Of a stretch of 64,000 nucleotides of DNA, positions 9,887 through 19,520 are shown piece after piece (position 1 is the stretch's first letter; each line of letters opens with the position of its first letter). This DNA comes from Sequoia sempervirens (Eukaryota; Streptophyta; Pinopsida; Cupressales; Cupressaceae): positions 41,667,986-41,731,985 of the forward strand of contig VDFB02000003.1 of the NCBI GenBank assembly GCA_007258455.2. Reading direction: 5' to 3'. The notes under the pieces are model-generated. The model had not been told where the DNA came from, did no database searches, and saw only the letters and a list, made by a program, of their open reading frames with translations. The translations under genes were made by a program, and so were the position numbers.

Positions 9887-10326
9887 TGATATTGCTATCA
9901 GGATTCAACCATGTAGTTTTACAAGTCAAACTCCTTGACCCATGTTTCATGAATAGTGGTTCACAAGAACCCGTCTCTCATGATGGTGAATGGTCCACTT
10001 AGCACTCATTGCATCTAGGTGATACTCACAGAGGTGAAGCACTGGGCCTTCCCAGGAGGTCACCCATCCCATCACAGAGGTGACGCTTGAGTTGGAGTAG
10101 TACTAGGATGGGTGACCTCCCGGGAAGGCCCAATGCTTCATCTCTGTGAGCATCACCTAGATGCAGTGAGTGCTAAGTGGACCATTCGCTATCATGAGAG
10201 ATGGGTTCTTGTGAACCACTACTCATGAAACATGGGTCAATGAGTTTGACTTGTAAAACTACACGATCGAATCCTGATAGCAATATCACAATTTGACACG
10301 CTGTGGAAAATACCTCTTACTTATCA
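9887..10326 (+). mobile_element. Palindromic 5S rRNA-derived retroposon with 13-bp target-site duplication
   Basis: The left arm (9887-10070) and right arm (10105-10289) are near-perfect inverted repeats around a short spacer. The right arm and spacer contain a 32-nt block (10096-10127) that, from memory of plant 5S rRNA, matches its internal box C region (core AGGATGGGTGACCTCC); the weaker 5S similarity runs about 10083-10138. A 37-bp tail (10290-10326) is not part of the palindrome. ATACCTTAAGTAG flanks the element on both sides (9874-9886 and 10327-10339). A 13-bp target duplication and a one-sided tail fit LINE-mediated SINE3-like retroposition better than a DNA transposon. Related copies are at 3494, 5296 and 42335. 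Confidence 0.75.
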
Positions 10327-10339
10327 ATACCTTAAGTAG
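10327..10339. other. Right 13-bp target-site duplication
   Basis: ATACCTTAAGTAG, identical to 9874-9886. Confidence 0.75.
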
Positions 10340-11204
10340 CTTTGCTAGAGTTCCTCAGAGACACATATGAATGCAAAATGAGACTGAAGATAAGCATGGA
10401 GTGCTTGTCCACTTATACCAAAATAATTGAAACATTCTTATTCAGCCTCTAAAGATGCACTTCCCTTTTGCTTTAAAACAGGTGATTGTACTTGCAACTT
10501 TGCATCTCCTGAAAATATTTTATTATAGGGGACTCATCCCCAAATCTCATTCCTTGTTCCTGTTCCTGTCCCCCTACCTGTGCTATTTTCTTATTCAAAT
10601 ATTGTTTCTAGTATTTTGAAGCTAGTTCTAGGCATCTCCTTTTTGCATTCCCACGTTTCCCCATCCCCTAAAAAAGGGAACTTGGCAGAGCATATTTAAG
10701 CAAGTTTATTACCAGAAAGCGATATATTTTATGAACCAGATAGATGCAACTTTATCTGCTAAAACCCCTTGGCAATTGATTAATCATTACACGTTGTGGT
10801 TGTGAAAGGTGAATCTTGCTCAATTTTTTATCAATGTAAATATTAATGGACATCAATTCACAGATAATGCTCTTGAAAGCCAAAAAAATCACATTGAGAC
10901 AGAGATTATGGAATTGAAAACAAGAAAGAAGCCCAAGGCGTATGCTAAAGGATCAATGTATCACAAAGAGAATTTTAGATCAGATCCCATTTCTCAAACT
11001 AAAGGTACAAAGAGATTCTCCAAACATCATTTTTAAAATTGAATTTTATCTCCTTACAAGAAGAATAAGGATATAGGACAAGAAAAATATTTTTTAATAG
11101 CACTGAATCAGAGGCCATCAGAAACTAAACACGGAATAACAAACACACATGCTAGTGTGAAAACATAAAGCCATAATGCTAACATTAATAAACTACCATT
11201 GCTG
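10340..11204. other. Gene-free interval downstream of the desaturase
   Basis: No domain is recognised. The segment 10515-10690 has GGGGACTCATCCCC at one side and CCACGTTTCCCCATCCCC at the other, faintly like the hAT subterminal regions in this window, but I see no clear inverted ends or duplication. A 75-codon frame at 10809-11036 has no recognisable similarity. The 3' end of the desaturase transcript should lie in the last few hundred bases. Confidence 0.4.
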
Positions 11205-12569
11205 TTATCCATGGGTATTCACAGCCTCCCATAACAAATTCTTTGGAACTGGTTTGGACATGTCTTGAGCTTCCAATGCTGCAGATCGCAGGGTTCTGAT
11301 AGTCATCAAATTAGCCTCCCAGAATGTCACCATTGTGTATGGCAACTGGTACTTCAAACAGAGAGGCTTCACAAAAGGAGCAATCTTCCTCAAGTTGTGA
11401 CGAGGCAACCTTGGAAAGAGATGGTGCTCAACCTGATGCTGCAATCCTCCATGAAACCAATCCAGCCAAGGGGAACAAGATATATCAAGTGTCCCCCTGG
11501 TCTGAGATTCAAACCAATTCTTACTACAAGGCCTCCCAACATAGACACTAGAAGAGAAGTGATTTAAACAAAATTGAACGTGCTGAACACCAGTGACTAT
11601 AAAGCTTGACAACACAAATGCTGCTCTCTCACTCCAAGTGGGCAAACATGAAATCAATAATGGAAACCAAATCCAAAAACCCACAAGTCCAACGATTTCC
11701 TTAGCCCTATCTGGAATTTTCTTCTTAGAAAGAAGCAAGGCAATGGATTGTCCAAACAAATTAATTCTCGCAATTGCCATCACAGGGTAAAAAGTCCAAT
11801 GCTGATAACTAACAAGGACCCTAGCCACACCATCAAAACTCATTTTCCTATCATAAAAATAGGAATATAAAGAACAGAAAAACCTGGATGAGACGGCAAA
11901 CAGGGGAATATACTGAAGATCTGGATCAAACTCCAAACTATTACAGGCAATGTGATGGGCATTGTGATTTCTCTTCCACCATGCAATGCTGATCCCTGTC
12001 AAACCATTTCCTGCGACTAACTGGATAATTCTATCTATTCTCTTATTACCCACAAGTCCACAGTGTCCTGAATCATGCCCAATCCATCCACTCTGAGTCC
12101 AAACAGCACCCATCAGAACCCCACAAGCTACATGAGTCCAAAAGCCCTTGTAAAACAGCACACCCACAACAGACATTACCAGCATTGCCACCATAAGCAA
12201 CCCTATTACGCAATAGACAAGTTTTGGCCTTTTGAAGAGCCCGGCCTTTTGAAGGTCCCCCAAAAGCTTTCTGTAGTCCTTGGAGATCTCTGAGACCTCG
12301 TAGTCTTCGAGAAGTCCTATCATGAACTGGTCTAAGTACTTCCATGCTGAGCCAGGGTGGTATGCAATGAATGCATCCGTTACGTCTTGACCTGCTAAAT
12401 TTAGCAGAGGCAGATCTCCTCCAGGATGAGTGTTCACCCATTTTGTAACATCGTAGACTTTGCCCTGGATTGAAAGCCATAGATCATCTTCATTGTTGTG
12501 CTTTTTGAGCTCTTGGGTGCTGATTTTTGGCCACTTGCTATGGAATTTTTCACTTGAGCTGCCTGTCAT
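11205..12569 (-). CDS. SLD: Delta-8 sphingolipid (long-chain base) desaturase, cytochrome b5 fusion
   Basis: Intact single-exon frame of 454 aa, close to the roughly 450 aa of plant SLD proteins, which are also intronless in Arabidopsis. The N-terminal cytochrome b5 domain (about 12-90) carries the heme motif HPGG at 48-51 and the second heme histidine at 71 (HPGSAW). The membrane desaturase domain follows, with histidine boxes HDSGH (165-169), HNAHH (202-206) and QVEHH (379-383); glutamine in the third box is typical of b5-fusion front-end desaturases. Hydrophobic segments lie at about 118-165, 290-330 and others. Known family role: inserting a delta-8 double bond into the long-chain base of ceramides in the endoplasmic reticulum, using b5 electrons. 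A delta-6 acyl desaturase is the main alternative; I favour SLD on overall resemblance. The first ATG aligns with the family start. Confidence 0.92.
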   Translation of the reverse strand: MTGSSSEKFHSKWPKISTQELKKHNNEDDLWLSIQGKVYDVTKWVNTHPGGDLPLLNLAGQDVTDAFIAYHPGSAWKYLDQFMIGLLEDYEVSEISKDYRKLLGDLQKAGLFKRPKLVYCVIGLLMVAMLVMSVVGVLFYKGFWTHVACGVLMGAVWTQSGWIGHDSGHCGLVGNKRIDRIIQLVAGNGLTGISIAWWKRNHNAHHIACNSLEFDPDLQYIPLFAVSSRFFCSLYSYFYDRKMSFDGVARVLVSYQHWTFYPVMAIARINLFGQSIALLLSKKKIPDRAKEIVGLVGFWIWFPLLISCLPTWSERAAFVLSSFIVTGVQHVQFCLNHFSSSVYVGRPCSKNWFESQTRGTLDISCSPWLDWFHGGLQHQVEHHLFPRLPRHNLRKIAPFVKPLCLKYQLPYTMVTFWEANLMTIRTLRSAALEAQDMSKPVPKNLLWEAVNTHG

Positions 12570-12704
12570 GGTGACCTTTTTGCAGCCTGAGATCTAAGTT
12601 TTGCACTGAGAACTATGCATTTGAAATCGTATAAATCTTATTGTGCAAGAGGTAAACTAAGCCAGGTTTACTTGACAACGGTTATGTGGTACAGTTAGCA
12701 CTCT

Positions 12705-12711
12705 GTTTATA
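12705..12711 (-). promoter_or_regulatory. Putative TATA box of the desaturase gene
   Basis: TATAAAC on the minus strand, about 136 bases before the ATG at 12569. Position and sequence are plausible for a plant core promoter; there is no other support. Confidence 0.4.
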
Positions 12712-12744
12712 GGTTGTCATTTAAGGTACAGCCTGTCCTCTAGT

Positions 12745-13310
12745 GTAGGGAAGGGAATATTATTGGGATATGGGATTTATGATTAGCGGAACATGTTGAG
12801 CGGTAATTTTTTCAAATTGAAAACGCTCACTTCAAGATTCTGATTTGAGTGTTGAAAAATAGGTTTGACTGTCTGCTTGCTATGTCTAGCTGTCTGTGTA
12901 GGGTAGGATTTACGATTTAATACCTCGTTGAACTTTATTATGGTATATCCTTAGGATCAATAAATTTAGTTTTTTATGAGCTATTCTTAAGACAGTGAAT
13001 TATTGATGAAAGTGTTTTATATAGATAACTTTGTACTTTAATAAAGGCATGGAAAACTCTTATCCCTAGCAGTACTAGTTTTGGTATAACAATATATTTA
13101 AATGTACTAGGAGATAATGGGAGAAGCTAATATCGCGACAAAACCGCATGTCATAGACATGATAACACCCCATCCCTCATATGATAGCATCATTATGAGT
13201 TAAAATTGGCGGGCGTACGTTGACGAACATCTAGGCGTGTGTTGTTTGGAGTGTTGTCACATGTCCCATTGTTGGAAAATTGTGGCACTGCTAGCAAGTT
13301 TTAAAATTGT
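12745..13310. other. Upstream flank of the desaturase, no gene seen
   Basis: AT-rich, without recognisable coding or repeat content. Distal promoter elements may be here. Confidence 0.4.
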
Positions 13311-13317
13311 TATTGTG

Positions 13318-14164
13318 GAAAGCCCAAAAAGCCCAAAACGTTGCCATTTTGGGCATTCATATTTTGGAGGTTGTTGTGGAGCTCGAAAGGGAGTTACAGG
13401 TATTCAGAGTTGAAGCAGAGCAACCCTTCTCCATACAAAAACGCATGTGACAGACAAGTCGTACATAGCTAGCAGGTATGTATATCTGCCAAAAATATAT
13501 GCCCTTTTGTCATTCTGCCTAGGGACTATGAAGAATTGAACGGGTATTCATTGCAAAAAGGGGTATTCATTAATGAGTTTCCAAGGGTTTTCCTTGTGAA
13601 AGGGGGTTTTCATTTGATATGCAAAGTTGTTTACATGCTTTTCTCTTGAGGGTTTTTTAATTTTGTGATTTTAATGTTCATGCTAGAATTTTTTGAGGAA
13701 GCAGAATGAAATATATGGTGAACCCAATGTGGAAATCCAACCTGCATTTATTTTCGACAATTGAAATAGTTTTGGAATAACTCTTAGAGAAATCAGAAAC
13801 GACGCAAAATATATAACTAGGTTGGAAAACACAATGTGGGTTCTACAATTAAATGATATGTTTTGAAAGCCACATAAAGCCCATAACATCGCCATGTTTG
13901 ACATTCATATTTTGAAGGTTGTTGGGGAGCTCTGAAGGGAGTTGCAGGTGTTCGGAGGTCGTAGCAAAGCGACCATTCTCCCTACCAAAATGCATGTAAC
14001 AGGCGCAGGCGGCTAGCTAGCAGGTATGTATATCTGCTAGAAATATATGTCGTTTTGCCATCCTACTTAGGGACTGTGAAGAATTGAATAGGCATTTGTT
14101 GCGAAAAGGGGTATTCATTCACATATTTCCAAGGGTTTTCCTTGTGAAAAGGAGTTTTCAGTTG
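13318..14164 (+). repeat. Diverged direct repeat pair of about 300 bp, offset 546 bp
   Basis: 13318-13613 and 13864-14164 share ordered blocks: AAAGCCCA, GGCATTCATATTTTG, GGTATGTATATCTGC, GAAGAATTGAA, and CCAAGGGTTTTCCTTGTGAA. There is no coding content. It is probably an old duplicated mobile element of unknown type. Confidence 0.75.
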
Positions 14165-14240
14165 GTTTTAGTGTATAGAGGGTTTTACAATATTGTGTGA
14201 GTTGGATGTTTCATAAATCATGTACTCACCACCCACTATG

Positions 14241-14860
14241 TTTTCCAACCTGCTATTATATTGTGCATGTATATTTGGATTATATGAAGAAATTGAAACG
14301 CAATTTTTAGTCTACTTAAGATTTGTTATAATTTTTTAATGTTTCTTTCATTACATTCGTGTTGTCTAAATAACAAAAGTTTTTCAAGACATTCATACTA
14401 TTTTGTAAAATTCTAGGTTGCAAAACACTGGATGTTATGAAACTTGCAACCCATATTATTTTTTAAGACCCTTTACATGTAACAACCCAATTGGTTAGTC
14501 ACCCCTCATCTCAATTTGGTCTATTTTGATATTGTCTTGAGAACCTTTTGATTTGTAGATAGCAAGAATGTAATCAAATTGGAAAACACTAGGTGTTATG
14601 AAACCTACAACCCACATAGTGTTATAAAACCCTCTACACATAACAACCCAATTACTTAGTCACCCCTCAACTCAATCTGGTTAGTTTTATGTATCCCCCA
14701 CCTGCAACTCCTCCAAGTGCTCTCCACTACTTAGCTTTGAACATATAGAATGAAATAAATGGCAACCTGCATTATGTTTTCCAGCCTGTAATTATATTTT
14801 GCATTTATTTTTCAATCATATGAAGAAATTGAAATGTATTTTTTTGTCTAAGAGTTGCTA
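14241..14860 (+). repeat. Further diverged direct repeats
   Basis: 14413-14520 and 14577-14690 share AAAACACT, GTTATGAAAC and TAACAACCCAATT, then TAGTCACCCCTCA. 14241-14310 and 14774-14840 share ATGTTTTCCA and CATATGAAGAAATTGAAA. They appear to belong to the same degenerate element as 13318-14164. Confidence 0.6.
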
Positions 14861-14928
14861 TAAATTGTGAAGGTGAACTTCACCACATTCTTATTGGCTA
14901 TGAGACTATACATTTTCATTACAATCAT

Positions 14929-15420
14929 GTCACTACTGAATTTGACACCATTTTCGACAAATGTCTATCGGTCATTCGACAAATCTTTGTCGAAAAAGCA
15001 ACGAAATGACGAAAATATTTTCATCGCTATTTTTTCGTCAAAAGGCCGACGACAAATTAAACGTCGAAATAATAGCGCAGATTCGTCGGTCGTTGGCATC
15101 ATAAAATGACTTAGATGTTCATCGAAATATCGACGAAAACTTCGTGTATCTACAGACGAATTACACCAGAAGTTTGTCGCCATTTCAACCAAATGGGCAA
15201 GGAGTGGCATCAAAACAACACCAGAAGTTCATTGCCATTTCAACAAAATGGGCAAGGAGTAGCGTCGAAACAACACCAAAATTTTGCGAAATTGCGATGA
15301 AATGGGGAAGGAGTTACGACGAATCCTTTGTCGCAGCTATAGCAACTTCATCGGACCTTGTCGGTGATTCGTCAATGGTTTTCATCGAAATTGCGATGAA
15401 ACAATGCAATTTTTTTTTTT
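14929..15420 (+). mobile_element. CACTA (En/Spm-like) transposon terminus with TCGTCG/TCGACGA subterminal repeats
   Basis: Begins CACTACTGAATTTGACACC and is followed by about 450 bp very rich in TTCGTCG, TCGACAAA, CGTCGAAA and CATCGAAA motifs in both orientations, as in CACTA subterminal transposase-binding regions. It ends in a T run (15408-15420). I found no matching right terminus (reverse complement ending CAGTAGTG) in the window, so this is a truncated end or the partner is outside. The nearest CACTA-type gene is at 19079-22260 on the minus strand. Confidence 0.55.
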
Positions 15421-15455
15421 AAATATTCATTGAAATGTACCATTGCGGAAACTAA

Positions 15456-15572
15456 TGACTGATCATACATACAGACTGCAAGATACATAGATGCATAGAA
15501 AAAGCATTACACTTGAGATGATTGATCATACATGCAAACTGCAAGATGCATAGAAAAAGCATTACACTTGAG
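15456..15572 (+). repeat. Short tandem duplication, about 60-bp unit, two copies
   Basis: Both units contain GATCATACAT, ACTGCAAGAT, and ATGCATAGAAAAAGCATTAC followed by ACTTGAGA. Confidence 0.75.
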
Positions 15573-15579
15573 AACAACC

Positions 15580-16969
15580 AAGGGCTAACAAGGGAAGGAG
15601 TTAAGAAACGTCTGGATTGAAGAGAAAATGTGTAGGGAAAATGTTGAGCAGTGTTAAGAGAACAGAGCTTGTAGAACATATTCTTGACCTAATCAAGCTC
15701 TTGAACAACTTAAACAAAATTAAAATACTAACACATACATGAGACATGTAATGAACTTCCAATATCTGCTATCTTTTTCATTAATGCAGAGGTAGGTAAA
15801 GGAGAAATAATTATAATTGTAACACTATTCATAGTCCAGTAAATTATGTTCATAATTTGTGTTTAATGGACCTCAGTTTTATCATTATACTGCCCATCTA
15901 ATACCATATTTTAATCCAGGGTTCAACTATCTCAGATCTAAAGAAGCACCTTCAATTAACCATTTAAAGTACTATAAAATAAGGTAAGACTTTTACTTGA
16001 GAAAGATTGGGTACACTTGTAGGATTAAAGTTCTCAATCATCAGGATTTATTGGCACACAGACACAACTTGCAACATATGAAGTAATGGATGACTACAAG
16101 TTAGTGAAATGGTCCTTAATATGTGACTGGTTTGCAAATTGATTGGTAGAAAATAAGGTTACAAACAGATCTACATGAAAATTATGAGGACAATCTACTA
16201 TAATCATCAAAATAGATGAAAAGTGCAAAGGAAAGAGTCGAGCTACATCTCTAGAGCCTAAAAAAACACATGCAAGAAACATAAAAAAAAGAACAAACCA
16301 GTTTTTGGATGAATACAAAATGGTGCCTTCAGCAAGTGATTCATATGCTTTCACACCTGAGGACATTAAGAAGATTTTAGTCTTCCTCTGTGAAATTAAC
16401 TACTTACAGAATAAACCCGAGAAACCAATATTATATACCTCCATGTCTAGTAGGGGTAGGTATAAGAGAAAAAATTCTTCAATGCAATGCCGAAAAATAT
16501 CAGTATGTGTCTGGATTTGTATTACTCAAAATATCATTTCATTGGAGGAAAAATACCAAAGTGATGTTTTAAATTTCAATCTTTGCATAGGCTCCCTTAT
16601 TACTACACATGCATATACAAGCATTATTCGAGCTCTAAACTATTCAAATATTAAGGATTTAATTAGCTATAAGATGGAAACTTGTTGTTTAGACATAATC
16701 CATCATCTTTTACATATCTTTATTCACTCCTAGCGCTTCAAATAAATTTGTGTAAATGAGATAGAAATGTGAATCTTTTATGACAAAGAAAATTCTTAAA
16801 AGGAGGGGGGAGAGAGCAAAGGGTAGGGGGAAAGATAATGCTTGAATGTATAACAAAGTATAACATTTTGATCATTATAACAATGAAACAAATCTTAAGT
16901 TTGAAGCATTAATATCATTTACAACATTTATGATCAAGAATGAATGTAAGTAGAGAAACTTTTGCATAC
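15580..16969. other. Gene-free interval
   Basis: Only short frames. I searched the minus strand for the next RPN8 exon (expected VFNLLPN) and did not find it. Confidence 0.4.
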
Positions 16970-17093
16970 CTGCAGATGGTACAAAATTTCATGGTTAAGT
17001 CGAAGCCTCCCATCAACAACAAGATCCAAATATCCGTGTATATATCTCAATCGAGCCTCTAAACCCTTCAGAGCTGTCAATTTTTCCACTAAC
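16970..17093 (-). pseudogene. Isolated exon resembling 26S proteasome non-ATPase subunit RPN8
   Basis: A 124-bp minus-strand segment is bounded by an acceptor (ATAACAG, ends at 17094) and a donor (GTATGC, starts at 16969). It encodes 41 codons, including [12 protein letters not shown], then GYLDLVVDG and [10 protein letters not shown]. This matches the C-terminal helical segment of RPN8/PSMD7 that precedes VFNLLP. RPN8 is the MPN-domain scaffold partner of the deubiquitinase RPN11 in the proteasome lid. Some usually conserved positions are changed (LR-Y-IHG in place of [13 protein letters not shown] in place of GKLPLNHE). No neighbouring exon was found, so it is either a captured or relic exon or part of a gene with very long introns. 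The exon identity is fairly secure; its function is not. Confidence 0.6.
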
Positions 17094-17379
17094 CTGTTAT
17101 GCACAAAAGTCAAATTTTAGAGTTATGTCACCACTAAAAATAGAAGAAACAAGCTTTGAAACCAAATCCACACACAACACAATGTGGTATTCATACAAAT
17201 CCATACAAACAAACTAAACTCAAACATTGGAATGGAAACAACTTCAAATTATGATGCAGAGCATGGATTCAGGTATAAAGAATCATTTTTCTGCCACCAT
17301 AGTGAAAAGTTAGCACTTTCTTTCATCTTTGCATATTGGTTTGATATACATGAACATCCAAATTTGGACACTTAATTTT

Positions 17380-18360
17380 ATCAAATTCATCCCCTTTCAT
17401 CTTGTGCCGTTAATTAAGTAATATTACTATTATTTAATTAATATCCCTAATTCTGCCAAATCCCTAAGGTATTTATTAATTAAATACCTTACCCTCTTTA
17501 ATCCCCTTTTCATCAAATGAATTAAATAAATATTACATTTATTTAATTCCTCACATGTCATTTTCATCTAATCTTAATCCATCTCGTAATTTCTCCATTA
17601 GGGATGTGCACATGCCTAATCCTTGATTGGGATGTGTCACATCCTCCAACTTTTGCAAGTTGACTACAATCCTAATTAACCCTTAATTGTCTTCTAACTC
17701 TTGATTGATTAATTAATCTTAATCGGTACAGCAGTCAGCTCTTGTCCCAAGGGAATTTTTGATTTCGGCGCATTCTCAAAATCCCCTTTTTCCCATGCAT
17801 CTTCTAGAACCTTTGACTTGTCACATCAAGTCACATGTGATAAATTCCACCTTTGAACATTGTCTTATCCACGATTCTTCCAATCATTGTGGTTAAAAAT
17901 TCACTTTTATTCACCCAAGATTCTTCCCATCTCCGTATACTTGGAAGGTACTTGTCCTTCCTCCACCTCATGTACCTTTTGGCCACCTCACTTACATCTC
18001 ATCTCCTCTTAGCCACTTCACCATCCACATGTCAAGATGTGAGGGCTTGTGAGTTCTCAACCCACCATAGCCCTTCATCTTGACCTTGTTGGATGAATCT
18101 TGACCGTTGAATTCTCTAGAGAATTCAAATTCTTCTATAAATACCCCCTCCTCAAAGGGCATTTTCCAACTGGATTTGAGCAACCTTATGCTGCCAATTT
18201 GCATTCTCAATCATTTACTATCATCTAGCCATCCATTTTAATCATTTTGCATATTTAATCTTGCATTTAGCCACTCAAGAAGCCATCTAAGGAGCACACA
18301 AAGTCATCCAAATCAAAGGCCAACCAAGGAGTCTTCAACAACAAGGAAGGTATAACCATT
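17380..18360 (+). mobile_element. Possible LTR and leader of a retrotransposon
   Basis: The segment has a TATA box (TATAAATACCCCC, about 18137), a promoter-like upstream part with short AT palindromes (for example AAGGTATTTATTAATTAAAT, then ACCTT, near 17467) and a leader-like downstream part. I could not find a second LTR, a clear primer-binding site or duplicated flanks, so this is a weak call based on general layout. Confidence 0.3.
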
Positions 18361-18649
18361 TGCATTTCATTTTATCTATTTTTCTTATTGTTTTATCACT
18401 CTTTAGGCTAATCTTGAAGTGTCCTTAGTCTTTTATCATTCGCATTTTTAGTTGTTTTGCACATTAGAGTAGGGTAAAATTCCAAGGTACACAGCTTCAA
18501 ACAATGCATTTCTTATATTGAAAAGTGCATTACCTTATTGAGATTCTCTTTGTTTCGAGAATAGTTTAATATTCTCTACTTAATAGGGCCAACCATGTGA
18601 TGGTGGAAGCTAATTCCCCCCCCTTCACATCACTTTCAATTACCCATAC

Positions 18650-18830
18650 CCAGTCATATAACATTAATCATTCATTCATCATTAATAACATATAACATTC
18701 TTTCATTCATCCATTAATAACATATAACATTCATTCATTAACATATAACATTCATTAATTAACATATTCACATTCATTCATTAACATATAATATTCATTC
18801 TTTCAATTTTTACATATTATAAAAATATAG
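18650..18830 (+). repeat. AT-rich minisatellite, unit near AACATATAACATTCATTCATT
   Basis: About seven irregular units of roughly 20-30 bp. No other content is visible in 18361-19078. Confidence 0.7.
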
Positions 18831-19078
18831 TTGTCATGATATGATTACAATCATTTTTGGTTTCTTGCTACATGAGAGTTTGAGGGTGGAGTATCATTTT
18901 CTAAATCAATATATATTGCCCTTTAATTGTTATGCCCTACCTTTCGTGATCTTAATGTACGCCTAGTCATCTACTCATGACGTGGACGTCGCTGCAAGGG
19001 GGGTTTGCTACAATAAGAAAGAAATATTAAACCGATATGTTTTATTATTATTGTTACAAGTATTTCATTAATTAAAAG

Positions 19079-19520
19079 AACATTAGAGTGGTTCTCTTTA
19101 CCTGATGGGTCCACATCATGTTCCTAAACTTTTTTTATAGACTCATGCTCAACATGTTGAACACCCTCTAAATCCTGATATGCAGTTGAAACATGAAAGA
19201 TTACATTAATTAATACACCAATTGAAATTAAATATGTTGAAGAGAACATGAGAGTGGTCCTCTTTACCTGATGGGGCCACATCATGTTCCCGATCTTCTC
19301 TAGCTCGATCATGTTCAACACATTGATCATGCTCTACATGCTCTAAAGTTGAAACACGAAAGGTTACATTAATTAATACACCAATTGAAATTAAATATGT
19401 TTAAAAGAACTTTAGAGTGGTCCTCTTTACCTAATGGGGCCACAACATGTTCCTGATCTTCTCTAGCCTGGTCATGCTCAACATGTTGATCATGCTCTAC
19501 ATGCTCTAAAGTACCAAGAT
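19079..19520 (-). repeat. Three tandem units of about 165 bp, each with a mini-exon and an intron
   Basis: Units are offset by 166 and 163 bp. Minus-strand exons 19102-19174, 19268-19342 and the end of a longer exon at 19431 each stop at a GTAAAG donor. The middle exon is 75 bp (25 codons) and encodes EHVEHDQCVEHDRARED, then REHDVAPSG. The third unit's exon is continuous with upstream coding sequence; the first contains a stop. The introns share TTACATTAATTAATACACCA. Confidence 0.75.

Noticed and set aside
10083..10138. Functional 5S rRNA gene
   Set aside because: Only the 3' half including box C is similar. The 5' half is absent and the block is embedded in a palindromic mobile repeat.
10809..11036. 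75-codon frame downstream of the desaturase
   Set aside because: Lysine-rich, unassigned, with no splice partner or domain; probably chance.
12073..12480. 135-codon minus-strand frame overlapping the desaturase
   Set aside because: It lies in another frame of the cytochrome b5 / desaturase coding sequence and has no domain; it is a shadow of the real gene.
16305..16733. 142-codon plus-strand frame near the RPN8-like exon
   Set aside because: No similarity recognised, AT-rich codons and wrong strand relative to the exon.
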